Shown here: one piece after another, positions 26,301 to 38,773 of the stretch
Position numbering within the stretch: the stretch's first letter is position 1
Layout of the letters: the number at the start of each line of letters is the position of its first letter
NCBI GenBank assembly: GCA_000727475.1
Contig: KL647293.1
Coordinates: 3,592,724-3,656,723, forward strand
DNA length: 64,000 nucleotides
Source of the DNA: Sarcocystis neurona
Taxonomy: Eukaryota > Apicomplexa > Conoidasida > Eucoccidiorida > Sarcocystidae
Direction of reading: 5' to 3'
The notes under the pieces: model-generated
Database searches by the model: none
What the model saw: only the letters and a program-made list of their open reading frames with translations
What the model was told of the DNA's origin: nothing
Program-made: the position numbers and the translations under genes

Positions 26301-29300
26301 GAGAACTGCAGAGACGGAAAAGGTTTGGGAGCCCCTCGAGCCGCCAGGTCAGCGTCAGGAGGTCTCGTATGCTCAGAAGCCAGGCAGTTGAACAGAACGT
26401 AACAGGCAGTTAAACAGAACGTGGCGAAAACAGTGTACCATCGGAGCATGCAACTACCCGAACAGATACGTCCAACTTGTCCCTTGTCAATGCGAGGCAT
26501 TAAGACGCCGACCTCCGAGTCCTGCTGCGAGTGCCAAACGTCCTGTCCATATTTATTATTAGTCACTCATGTAGGAGTTTTGACCTAGAGGAAGGGGGTG
26601 TTCGGCTCACCACTTGAGCTGTACCCCGGCACTCACGTGAGCAACTTCTTCCCTTTTTTGCGTACACACATATGTATATATATATATATATATACACGCC
26701 TGCCTCTGTCTCAATTCGCTAGCAGAGTTGCCGAACGCTGACGAACCTTGGTTCTGCTCACTCGATGCACCTTCAGGTCGTATGTGCGTACGTATTACCG
26801 CAGGGGCAAAGTGAACCCTTCTGTACGTGTGCATGTAAATGTGACAAAGGGCGAGCGACGTTTATCATCGTGCAGGTTTACTCGCCACGTCTGCACACGT
26901 GGTCAGCCGTCCTCACAAAGGTTCACTTTTTATTGTGGATGTTTTCATTCCAGCCACACTGCGTATATGAAGAGCGCGCCGGCTCTGTTTTTTGTTGATG
27001 TCGTCGAAGTAACAGGGACAGAAGCGATAGTGTTTGTAGTCGTGAGGGTTCGACCAGGCGTACGGGACGGAAGAGTAGTGGTACAGTGACACGACTAAAA
27101 GACGCAGTATCAAGTACAACACATGAATGTTGTCACCACAATCACGGAGGAAGATATATATATATATCTGTGTTGACATATATCGCTGGCAACCTTCCAG
27201 GATCGCGAGAATGAAGCTGGCTCCGCCAGCCCCGCGTCTCCCCACTGTTCGAGTCCGGCGAAAGGGGGCATTTTGTCGGAGATGCAGCTGAGTGACGCAC
27301 TCTTGAGTGAACTGGAAGCGGCCAAAAAACATATCACTTCGCTACAGAGGCGTCTCAAGGACTCAGAAGCTGCGAAGGAAGAGGCTGAAGTCCAACTCCA
27401 AGCACGCACTTCTTCTCTCAGCAGACTGACTATTGAACTTGAGCATACGAGACGAAAGGTAAAATCATACACACGAGCGTACGTATATGCAGCTGATCCA
27501 CGAAAGTTCGCTTCACCTGTGTGGAGAGAACCCACGAAGTGTTGACGGGCTAGAGCCGTTGGCGACGCTGCCGCGAAGCACGCGAGACTTGTTGTCTATA
27601 GAGTTGCGTGAGGTATGTCTCCAACTGGAGGATACACTGTTTACAAATGAAGACGTAATGCTCACCTGCACACTGACTTGCGTTTTGGCATCAGGGATTT
27701 CTGCAAAGGCGCGCGCCTGGCTCATCCTTTTCAACTACATCACCGTGAGCACGAGGTAGCACAGATGCGTACGTGTGTGTTTATATGTATGCATGTCACA
27801 ACAGTGAAAACGCCTACACAATGATTATACGTCCCGCTATACTCCAGAAGGGGTTAGAGTCAATCAGATCAGATCACAAGTAGAACTATGCACGAGTGTT
27901 GGTGTTGCCATCCCTATGCAGGCGGACACGTGGCGTCTGGGATGCACTTCAATATGTGGGCAAGTGTGCGTGTAAATCTACGCCTCTCTGATCGAGTGTT
28001 GACCAGGATGCGTCTCAATATGTGTGCAAGCGTGCGTGTAAATCTATGCCTCTCTTATCGAAAGTTGATTGCGCCTGCTGCACAATATATGCATCTCATC
28101 CTGCTGATGGGTAGGTGCACACGTTTCCTGTCGGTGTCCTTCTGTTTCTCTAGGAATCCTTCTCCCGCCTGCATATAACGCAGACAGAGGGTGACTGCGC
28201 CTCGCTACGGTGGCAGCTGCAACAATTAGAAACTTTGATCAGTCAGCTTCACGCAGAGCAAGGTCGTCTGACACAGCGGGTTACAACTCTACAGGAAGCA
28301 AACGAAGACCTGAGTAGAAAACTTGCTGTCACTCAAAACAGCGCGGCTGTCATGCAACACGAGCATGAAGTTCTTACCGAACAGGTAAGGCATCCATCTC
28401 ACCGCGCAGGGATTTGTATTTCGTGTATATATATGTCTCTCTATCTATGCACACAAGCATTCCTATACGTGCGTATACAGTACCTAAGGAATGTACCAGG
28501 AGTAGCGTTCCACTCGTGTAAAAGGACGCGCGGAGGTATCTGTAACCATTATAGGGAGGCGTACGTAGTATCCAGTGCCCATCCATCTGCAGGGTCTCTC
28601 CTACGCAAGTCGATGTAGCATCTGCATTCTCTCTTTCCGACGAATACCGATTTGAAAAGGAAGAGAGCAACGGAATCAGTTGATGCAGACTAGAATATAA
28701 TTTCTGCGTATACAGTTCTACTGGCCGCGTACGAGTCGGGATTGTGCCAAATCAATGAAGTACACGCACGCTCTACCCTTAGTCAGCTGCGTAAATCCTG
28801 TTGCCGAGGACTAGTATCTTGTGTTTCCTAATGAAACCCCGCGCCCATGCGCGTTCACGATTTTTGTGGTACAACGTCAAGCCTTGCTTGTACGTAAGCA
28901 TAGATATATTCTTTTTTGCACCTCCGTCTTTCTAATGTGAGAATGCAGTCACGCTTATCCCTGCTTGCTGGCGGGCAGACATGCCTTGTGTTACTTTTGT
29001 CCCTTCTGCGACAAGAGGCAGAACAGAAAATGGGTTAGCTGGAGCAAAAGCTGGCACGACTTTCGTTGTGTGCTTGGAGTATCCCGACTCCCTTATACCA
29101 CATTTGACAACAAACTGTAAATCTACAGGTCTGCTTATCGTTGACCGTTCAGAGAGACTGGAAAATTGTCTTCTATATGTGTGTATGCGTACTGATTCAA
29201 TTTACAGTGCAGAGCAGAGACTTTCCACCATTGCATACTCGAAGCCTTCTTCACCAGCACCGCACACGGAAACGGAGTATCTATTTTGGTAGTCTTCGCG

Positions 29301-32300
29301 TGTGCGCGGGGGAGAAAAAGGCATGTTTGTCTAAAACTGCGTAGGGGGAGAGATACGCGTCATTCACACGCTCAAATATAGAGGCCCAAAACGAATACTC
29401 CCGCAGAGAAAAGGAAATAAAGTTGTATCTACCTCAACTTGCTGGTGTTCTACATCAGATTTCTGAATAGACTGGGTGTCTCACCCAACGACACCAGTCT
29501 CTGCTCCTTGACAGAAGAGAAAGTATACACTATTTACTTCAGTAACTCCTCACTTTGACAACTATTGGCCTTGGCGTGTCAAAGTGTCCTTCAGCTCTCC
29601 TTTTGATTCCATTTGACAAAAAGAAGGATATTTCTAGTTTTTGGACGCATGTGGCATAGTGAAAGGAGGCTCTGTCGCCTTCGGCGAACCGTTCAAATTT
29701 GAAATCGCTGTTTACTGGGGTGCAAAGTGTAAAGTAAATTGTGGACGTGAAACTTGCTTCGCAGCTGAGAGGCCTTTCTACAGCTGCAAAAGATTTGCCA
29801 ACTGTGAAGAAGCTTCAAGACAATGTCCTTTACGAGCAGGTGGGCAACAAGACGTTGAACAGCAGACCGCAATATCTTGAGTTTGCACAGCGGTGCTCGT
29901 GATTTTAGAGCGACTGAGCTCGCTTGGGTGATTTTACACACATATTCATGCATACGCACACCTCTACGTTTGAACGGCACACAAATCCACTTATTATTTT
30001 GTAATAACTTATAAACTCTCCACCAAGTCACAGGAATGCATATACTCCACTTATGATTATATGTTTAGCTACCCATACCCAGGGTGCCTACGTATTCATG
30101 CCTTCTGATATTGTGTTTCACATAGAAGGCGTACGACCGGACGAACGTTCGGAGCTGTACACGCCTTCGTGCGTGTACACGCGTCGAAGGTAACCGCTGT
30201 ATACCTTTCCTCTGGAATGTCACCGTTGCTTATTGATTTTGCGTAAGTTCCCACTGGCGAAGAACATGCAGTAAACAACGTCGAACGCCACTAAGGGCGC
30301 GGACAAAATTTTCAAACTCACACATGCTGGCGCACCTGTTCCTCTGCAAGCAGCTATACCTTATACATGTCACAAGATGGATACACATGTACGTAGGAAC
30401 TCCCTGTTATTGTTCACGGTCGCTCCTATGCACCTGGGATTAAATATGCGACCACTGAACTCTTTTGGGCCACGAAACCGACTCCTTTATTGTCGAGCTA
30501 CCCGAAGCAAAGACGAGCGAACTGCCGCTGACGCTTGAAGGTAGCGGAGAGGAGCGAACTGTCCACTCCTGACGGCCAAAAGGGCCTTCCCTCCTCCTGT
30601 GGAATGAATCCCAGAAAAGAAGACTGGGAGCCTCCACCGGATACCTGTTCATTCATATGTATATATTTGCGTATGTGGGAAGACAGTGATGCAAATATAC
30701 TACAAGGATAAACCCACACTGTGCTCGCGTGTACACTTCAAGTTGCGTGCATCACATTAGGTATACTGTAGGTGAATCGTCCCAGTAGAGTGACGTAACG
30801 CGACGCCCAAGCCTTTTCTCTCTAAACGCATCATATATGTTACGTATGCGGAGGAGGACGTGTATTTACACGTGTGTGAACAGTTGAGCTAGGTCGTCTC
30901 CTCATCGTTCTGCTCCAGTTGCTTTCGAAGGCTCAAATTGAAGACATCCAAAAGTTTTCGAGAAATCTTCAAAATGAGTGCGCGAAGCTTGCCGAGGAGC
31001 GTATTCACCTGCTTGAAGTGAAGAAGGAGTTAACCATCCAACGGGACAGACTTTCCGTAAGAGAAATTTGCTCAGATACGTGTAGCGCACCGATACAAAA
31101 ATATACGCTTACAACGACGTAGAAGCAGTCTGGACCACAAACACAGATGGTGCAACAAATATTTGGAAACTGCAGCAGAAGATAAAGATTTTTCTTAGGT
31201 TCTTTCACTTACCAGTGCCGGTACGGATTCCAGAATGATGCCGACTAGCATATTTTGCCAGGCTTCTGCTGTTCAAGACAGGCTAAGAGATACGCCCTGG
31301 ACGTATGCAGGAGTTTGTTCACACTTTACTTCTCACGTTTTTGCTCACGCAATGTGTATTCTGCGCACCTCTGTGCTAGCTTTAACTTCAGGACATACAA
31401 GCTGACGCACTCTGCTGTGTTGTCGCTGGATTTCACATGAGCGTTCATGCAAATAGGCTTCCACGCATCCTACCGCAGGCGCACACACACACACACACAC
31501 AGAGTAAACGGTTGCGTAGAACGTTGCGAGAAGCACGATATATGCTCAACGTCAAAGCATATACGTGCGTGTAAGGAATATTGTGACCGCCACGCGAAGC
31601 CTGCTTACACGCACAGCGGATGATAAAATGCGTATGCGCAGCCGCACAAAACATGAAGCCCTATTTTTAAAGAAGCATACGCTTCTTTGGAAGCGAGCAC
31701 CACAGCATGTTTGCTTTCGCTGATGCAAGCAGACGTACACACACACAGGTATATACTACTGGGAAGATAAGTACTTTTGTGCGCATGTGATCACTTACAA
31801 GAGGTGACTGCTATGTCCATATACTTATTCGCTTGCGTTATGCTGCACACACGTGCCGATTTCCAGCCCTCAGTTATTCCGTCTACAGAGTAATATACGT
31901 CTATGAATAGACGTCTAATATGTGTAAGAATACATACGTGTATGCATGTTTATAGAGGGGCCTGTATTCTTATCATCCAAAATAGGCGCGTTCGCCTGCA
32001 TGCACGTATGCATTCATATATATGTATACCTGCGGAGGGACGTACCTCTATAAGTATATTCACATATATCTATGCAGTTGTACATTTATATCCATTTGAA
32101 TGTCCACGCACGTCAGTATATAAATGTGCTGCTGGGCGAGTGAAATCTAGGAAGAGGTTAGTCGCCTGGGAAAGGAGTTGGAAGAAGCGCGGCAGCACAT
32201 CCTCAAAGAAAGTACTCAACGGAGCCAAGAACTGGAAACGCTAAAGAAGGAGAAGGAGTCGATGGAAAAGCACGTCAAGGAGCTCCTTGAGGACCGTGAA

Positions 32301-33195
32301 AAGTTCAAACAACGAATCGCACGCTTTAGGCAAGTTCTTGCGAGTTCTTTCGTGCGACAGATCCGCGCATCTGCAAGCACATCTACAGCCTCATCCGCGC
32401 TCTGGCATTACAAAGAGTCTCGCACATACGTCTACGGACACATTTGCCCGCGCATCCTCACCACGCACGTTTTATAAACCAGTGTCAAACTAAGCCAGTA
32501 ATAGCAGGAGTTGACGAAATCGTGAAAACAGGGACACACTAATTTTGCAGAGCTAGACACTGTGTATCGGCATATACTCATACGTTGAAAACGTTTTCTC
32601 CACTACTAAATAGGTAAACATATAAATACTTGCTTGTATACATTTAAATGCTAGCAGTAACCGAGAGGCCGACCCCTGTGGATACCTGCACATATAAGGA
32701 AAGATATATATATATATACATGTGTGAAAATACTGTTGCACCCGCGTCTCATGTTTTTATAAAGAACTTCAACGCTGCACCTTCTCACACATGCCCTTAA
32801 AGACGCAAGTGATTTGGCAGGCTTTCACACGGAGCCGCACCCGCATATACTTTTGCGTCCCTGCCCATAGACGTGGGCAAACACGCGCACCTTTGAACGC
32901 AAGTGCACGAAACACTCCCGTCCATAGCATTCATCACATGTGCATCTGCAGAGCGCGTCGGCGACTGTTTGAAGCGGAGCAGCGCACATGTAAAAACTGC
33001 GGGAACGACTATGAAGAAAGTGAAAATTACAACTGGAGCTGCCGTACACATCATTCGGGCTACGGTGGAGAGATGTGGTGGTGCTGCGGGAGACTTGGCA
33101 AGAATGCGGCGGGATGTCGCTTCAACAAACATGAATCGAGAGACGACGAAGACGAGCTAGAGGAAGAGAAACAAGAGAGAGAAGCGGTACGCTAA
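23353..33195 (+). CDS. Coiled-coil protein with C-terminal Cys/His (probable zinc-binding) module
   Basis: Eleven exons chain in perfect phase: 23353-23525, 25329-25515, 26132-26176, 26222-26347, 27201-27458, 27493-27612, 28184-28384, 29765-29839, 30919-31056, 32151-32329 and 32952-33195 (TAA). They give 581 residues. Residues 1-120 are Gln/Ser-rich and probably disordered. Long heptad-like helices rich in Glu/Lys/Leu/Gln run over about 198-263 and 304-500, a typical parallel coiled coil. The C-terminal module has C514-x2-C517, then an N-W-S-C531-x2-H534 motif, then G-E-M-W-W-C545-C546-G, then G-C556-x4-H561. This spacing suggests one or two zinc sites. An Asp/Glu-rich tail follows. The intron 32330-32951 starts with GC instead of GT (TTTAG|GCAAGT), and its phase-2 junction fits exactly. 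Introns 26177-26221 (45 bp) and 27459-27492 (34 bp) are very short. I cannot name the family. A structural, cytoskeleton- or centrosome-associated role is only a guess from architecture. The start ATG is the first in-frame one in exon 1; an upstream exon is possible. Confidence 0.65.
27941..28072. repeat. 66-bp imperfect tandem duplication
   Basis: Units 27941-28006 and 28007-28072 share most bases; both carry GCGTGTAAATCTA and a CGCCTCTCT/TGCCTCTCT block. The pair lies in the intron 27613-28183 of the coiled-coil gene. Confidence 0.7.
32330..32951 (+). other. GC-AG intron in the coiled-coil gene
   Basis: The donor is TTTAG|GCAAGT, the usual strong context of GC-AG introns. The acceptor is CTGCAG at 32946-32951. 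Removal joins a phase-2 codon (AG+A, Arg) and brings the coiled coil into frame with the Cys/His module. No GT donor nearby keeps both frames. Confidence 0.65.
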
Positions 33196-34105
33196 TTGGA
33201 GTCCGCCTTCCTCGGAAAGGACGAGACGAAATAGTGGTTGACGAGGGGGACGCACGGGAGACAGTCCGAAAGAGAGACGTAGACAAACAGCGCAAGGAAA
33301 CCAGAGAGACAGCAGAGACAGGCGAGAGACACAGACGGATACATTAGTGAAGAACTGAAGGAAAGAGGGAGAGACCGATAAACAGGAAGCGAGAAACATA
33401 CTTAGAGGAAAACAGGACAGTGAAAGGAGGAGGAATAGGAAGGTAGGCGGAGAGAGGGACAGGAGAGGTATATGGACGGATACTGGAAGAGTTAGAAGCG
33501 TACGGTAATGTGAATCTTCCGCAACTAGTGTGAAGACTTAACTGCTGATACAAAGACAACTAAGAGGAAAGAGCAGACGAACGCCTCAACACACATAAGG
33601 ACGACTCACCCGCGCACATAGTTGACAAAATGACTCCCACTTGTTGTGCATCCAGACAACTAACGCGTGTGTGTCCCTACTCGACTGCGGTGTATCTGCG
33701 TGGAAACATTTGTAGGTTCACACAGTCGTATACTTGTTGGGATAGATGTCTACGTCTGTATATTACATGCATGTTATCGCGAGACTGGTGCGTGTGTGTA
33801 CCTAATCACGTGCGCACCTCTACGCTACTGTACGCGTTTTGTGGCAGATATTTGCCCCTGTGTAGCTCTTTCGGCGCAGCGATGACCAGACTAATCAGGC
33901 TCATCTGGGGGCACGCTAGCACCATGAAAGAGATCCTAGTTTTGTAGGGAAAGCAGGCCGCGTCCCGCCTGCAACCCACTCACGTATTTGCGTATCTTCC
34001 ACTGCCAGCAGCCGTCGGAGATCGTGAACATTTACATATATATATATATATATATACATATACGTATATTTATAGCTATATATATATATATATATGCTCA
34101 AATAC
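33196..34105. other. 3' flank: purine-rich tract, then microsatellites
   Basis: From about 33200 to 33480 the plus strand is strongly GA-rich and non-uniform. It opens frames rich in Arg/Glu/Lys, but none has a start codon or splice sites. It probably lies in the 3' UTR or spacer of the coiled-coil gene. (TA)n tracts follow at about 34035-34095, just before the next gene. Confidence 0.45.
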
Positions 34106-37100
34106 ATGTTGACGAAGGAAATTTGTGAAGCTGTCGCTCTGCACTACTTGTGAGTGCATATTTATTCATGTCTAGACACAGGATGAGACAGGTAGTTTAC
34201 AGGTGTACAGGTTCTGTGGCCACACTCATTCATGTCCGTACTGAGCGAACTACAAAAAACGATACTTTCAAAGCACGCAGGCAAAGCGTTCGAATTTGTC
34301 AGCACGCAAATACAAAGAATGCCTGTTGACTGCAGTTGTCGCTTCACGGAGGTACTACGCGTGAAAATGCCTGTACGTCGGCGGAAGAAAAACTAATGTA
34401 GGATTCGAAATAGCTCACCTGCACTCTCACGCGGTTTTGTCACTACGTGTGCGCAGGCGGAGCAAAAATTGAGGAACCAGAGCGTCATATGCTTATGCTG
34501 CAAAGCGACGGGACACTCGGTAGGTTTTTGTGCCCACCTGAACGCATACACACATATCCATCCGCATCTGCTTCTCTATCGCCATGTAAAAGGGCAAATC
34601 TACACATATGTGAACGCGCATTCGTCAACGTGCAGAGGGGTTGCTTGTCCAACAGACAGCAATTTATGCATAACGTGGGACCACAGAAACACGAATACAC
34701 ATTTTCATACATACGTATGTGTGTATAAATATGTATACACAAGTAGGTGGTCCGTAAGAAGATCTTTTCAAGACAGTTAAAAAAAGCAGGTGAACACGAT
34801 GCGCAGTCATCCGCTCCTTACGGTGTGTAGGCGTATTTTTTGCGGAAAAAGCATGCCTGTCTTCTTTTCCTACCCAAAACGGACGTCACCTATACAATAG
34901 AATTGAGAGTGTAGACTTATATAGTGCAGTCTTCTGTATACTTGAACTTTTCGTTGTATGTGCATACGTACGTGCACCGCTGAAGGCACCGGTGTGCATC
35001 TATAAGAGCAGCACAAGTGTGTGCATGGGGCATTTTACGCCAACCGGAGTACGCGTTCTCAAAGAGGAACGCTGCACACACATGTCCTTGAAATCCCACG
35101 ACAAAATTTATGTACGAGGATGTGTGTGTGAGCTCAACCATGTCTGCCACCAGGACTATAAATCAGATAGGTGTAATATTTACTGTGTTCTCTCTGGAAC
35201 CCACAAAGTGATTTTGCCCCTTGTACGTTGTGCAGTCGTTGCTATAGGCATGCACTGAGGTGGATATTTCCAAACACGAATGTGCACGAAGTTGTGCACG
35301 AATACGTGTTCGAGCCGGTGCATTTGGGCTTTCCCTACCCAAACTCTGTACAGATTGAGGGTCTCCAGTTCAAATCTGCAAGTGTGTGCAACAACAATCG
35401 GTGATTCACCGTGGTACAACTCCGGGGCAGTGCGCAGAAGAATTTTTCTGAGGCCCGTATCTTTCCGTCGCAGCAGCCGGTGGTGAACTCCGGTAGGCGC
35501 CTCTGTCGACGCTGTTGCCGTTGTCGCTATTATTGTTGCCATCCGTCACTGCTGGTGTTGCTGTTGTTGCTGCTGACTACGTGTGGGGGAACAGGCGAGC
35601 CATTGCCCGAAGGATCCAAATCCGCGGGCAGGAGTTGCTGACGTGAATCCAAAAGATGAGCTACGTCGTCTTGAAATTCTCGGCAACCAAGAGCGTTCCC
35701 AGCAGCGGAGAAAAGTAAAGAAAACACTTCTTAGCACAGGTCTAAGTTTCTCTGTCTAACCACGTAGGACGGTCTTTCCATATTCAAGTAGACGCTATTA
35801 CGTGTTAACGTACGTGTACACTTTTGTAGTAAATCTACGGAGTTTAAGTGTCTGTACATGTTCCCCTTTGACCTCTCAGAAGTTCATACGATGGCAGTGC
35901 ATTACCCGTCTGTACACTGCGCTTCATGTAGCCACGCACACGAACACATAGATTTGTAGTGTATGTGGGTTTATCCAATATAGGTGTAGTAGCATGTACA
36001 CTTCCTAGTTGATTTGGACATATACGAATACTAAGTCTACACACATACGTTTTTACACATATAGACCCAGGTGTGAAAGTATCCGCATAACACGAAATTA
36101 AATTATTGCGCGGAGAGATACTATGTAGTATGTGCATACTACATGTCTAGGTGCCAGCGCACAGATAGCTTGAAAGGTACCAGCAGGTGTGTAGGCTCCA
36201 TGCGACTTGAAGTGCGTACGTGCATACGTGCGCGCAAATACAGCACGATTTGGCTGAGGATTTACACGATTCTCTGACTTGTGCCTCCACGAGATTGCAT
36301 GCCTGCGTAATGACAAATTTACCTCTGAACGTATGGGTACGTTCAGTGCACACAGGTCGTCGGTACCGCTCGTGGTCTCCACCTGCATTCGACTTGTTTT
36401 CAGACACGTGTCATGGTTCAGATTCTCCGAATAAGAGTAGTGTCACGCAGTAGGTCTTCTACCTTCCTCAGTGCAACATATCTCTTCCCCTTTAGCCATG
36501 CACAAGTGGAGATGCGCACATCAGCATGTTCGTGACCGGCTTCTTTGCTCTTCATCTGCGCAGTCAGTTGTCTCTACATGTACCTTCTTCATTGTCCATC
36601 TCACGCGCACCCTGTGCTATAGAAGCAGCTGGTGGAAATTGCTGCTGGTCGAATGAAGTGGTCTAGTCTAACTAATAGCTACGTACGACGTCCCTGTTGT
36701 CTTAGAACTGCAGCCAGTACACACGCCGTGAAGAGAGGAGGCAAAACCTCTTTCCAGCTGGAACTCAAGATACACTGTTTCTCTTCAAACACCCTTTTTA
36801 TCTAGGTTTTGTCGAAAGAGAATTAGGAAGGGCATTTTCGACTAAACAACTGCTTTCCACACAGATTTCCGACAACCACGCCTGACAAAGGGTACGCGCA
36901 CACTACTGTTCTTCACAGTAATCATGAAAACACAGAAAAGAATGCACAACGACTGCAGCTTTGCTCACACGCATGCACGCAGCATTGCTGTAATTCGACA
37001 AACTGCAGCACTTCCGCGCAGCTACGGGATGTCAGACTCCGCAAAAGTGCCACAAACACAGCTAAAGCTGCCAGTTCACATGAGCGAGAGACGGCATTGT

Positions 37101-38773
37101 GGCGGCAACAAAGCAGTACGTCTCTCTGAAACACATTCAAAATACGTCCGACTGTCACACATTGAGGAGTATGCATACGGTGTAGAGAGAAACACATAAT
37201 TTAGTCTTTAAAGAAGTGAGTTCCTGGCACGGGGCCGAGCCGTATTTGCACGTGTATTTGTCTTTTTATGTATAGTCATGCAATCTCGTGCCTGTCTCTA
37301 AGTTTCAGGGGTAGAGTACGTTTGACAAGGGCCTACGCAATAAATATATACACGCGTATCTACAAGTTTGTTCTCCAAACTTGGCACATGTCTTCTGCAC
37401 CACGAGAGCGAAAACCTAGTCGGAACTTCATAGACCGTGCAATTTTTGAAGTCTTGTTAAGGTTCCTACATCACGGCCTGAAAAATGGAGTGGTCACGTT
37501 TCGGAAGTATTACTTAGCGCGTCTATTTGTGTTTCAGTGTATACCCTACTGCCGTAGGCATACTGAGGGTTGCATCCCCGTAGCCTTCGTGTCTCTCCTG
37601 CACTCCTGTCTACGTGGGTAGGTACGCCGGCGTTAGGAGATACGACGATTTACCCAGTACAACAGAATACGGTAGCAGTTACAGATACGCTGCGATTCTC
37701 AAAGCTATGGGAGCAGAGAACTCTGTGGAAGCTGCACACAGAATGCAAAAAGCAAACGTTTCCTTGTTGATTTGTATCTTTCCACGGTAGCACGTAGGTA
37801 GAAAGGAAACCGCGTCTGAAATACCGAAACGGCATTCATAACCACAGCGTGCGATTCGTGCATAGCTGAATCGTAAACAGAATCCAGGGGAGTTGAGCAC
37901 TTGATTCGCACGATGCAGCGTCTTATATAAGGTGAACACGGGAAATATCACGAAAACGCATTCGACAGGCAACAATGTGTGCTTCTGTTACCTCGTGCAG
38001 ACTCTGAATCAGGTAAAGAGACCTGTTTCTGTAGGTGACGCCAGCGGACTGAGAAAGTGCTGCGACTTTTGTGTCTCGCCGCTTCACACCGGGACGAAAA
38101 TGCCACCAACGAATAGACCCCACAGTCTCGATTCGTCTCCTGAACTTAGTTTGTACCGCGTCCCAAGTAGTGGGTAGACTTACGGCGAATGGGAGGAAAA
38201 TCACACAAAGCCGAGTGTTTCCTTGATATAAACACAGTCCACAATTGCTGTCGGGAAATAGCTGAGATGCCCGGAATATCTGAGGACGGTCCATCTTCAT
38301 TGCCTTTTTCAAAAACAGAGGACTACTGTGGTAATACGCACTCCACTTAAACTTTTGAATTGTTCTCCTTTCTGTGGCAGTGTGGCAAAGCTATGGCGGC
38401 GGAGCTCGCAGACAAGTTCGGTTTGGAGGCCTTGAGGAGTCTGCCTGAGGACGAAGATATCTTCGCAGTAATAGACCACACGCACATAATGCTACTGTAA
38501 ACTTGGTTGCAACGCGCACGTTGTGAGGTCTGCTGGATGCAGTATTGTCGACCCTAAACAGATCCTTCCTCTATGTGTATGTATACAGAAGAACATCACA
38601 CGACATGCAAGACCCACGTGATTCAGATATCATATGTATGGCTCTACGATGACACTTGACGCTTCTATCAGTTTTATTTTGTCTGGGATTCACCACTAAA
38701 CTTTCTTAAACTGCAGCAGCTTCTGAGGTTGATGGAGAAGTTCCAACTTACAGACATTGTGTGCAACCTTTGA
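34106..38773 (+). CDS. Small CCHC zinc-knuckle protein
   Basis: Six exons chain in phase: 34106-34149 (ATG), 34336-34351 (a 16-nt micro-exon), 34457-34519, 35595-35714, 38381-38467 and 38717-38773 (TGA). They give 128 residues. The best evidence is the zinc knuckle C-x2-C-x4-H-x4-C, which is created only when the exon ending at 34519 (C-L-C-C-K-A-T-G-H-S) joins the exon starting at 35595 (A-S-H-C-P). CCHC knuckles usually bind single-stranded RNA or DNA, so an RNA-related role is likely. A charged Arg/Lys/Glu helix follows, and the last two exons encode an acidic, Leu-rich helical C-terminus. Donors are GTGAGT, GTACTA, GTAGGT, GTAAAG and GTAATA. The knuckle exons are well supported. The first two exons and the two after the 2.7-kb intron (35715-38380) are less certain, and that intron may hide further exons. 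Confidence 0.45.
35515..35577 (+). repeat. CTG/TTG triplet tract upstream of a 3' splice site
   Basis: A short run of CTG, TTG and GTC triplets ends 17 bp before the acceptor GGGGAACAG at 35594. It is in the sense orientation of the zinc-knuckle gene's intron. Confidence 0.6.

Noticed and set aside
34035..34095. (TA)n tract as a TATA-type promoter of the zinc-knuckle gene
   Set aside because: Similar TA tracts occur throughout introns and spacers here, so position alone is not evidence.
38381..38467. Helix-hairpin-helix DNA-binding motif in the fifth exon of the zinc-knuckle gene
   Set aside because: The G-K-A-M-A-x-x-L-A-x-x-F-G pattern is suggestive, but the hairpin context and a second helix are not clear enough to claim it.
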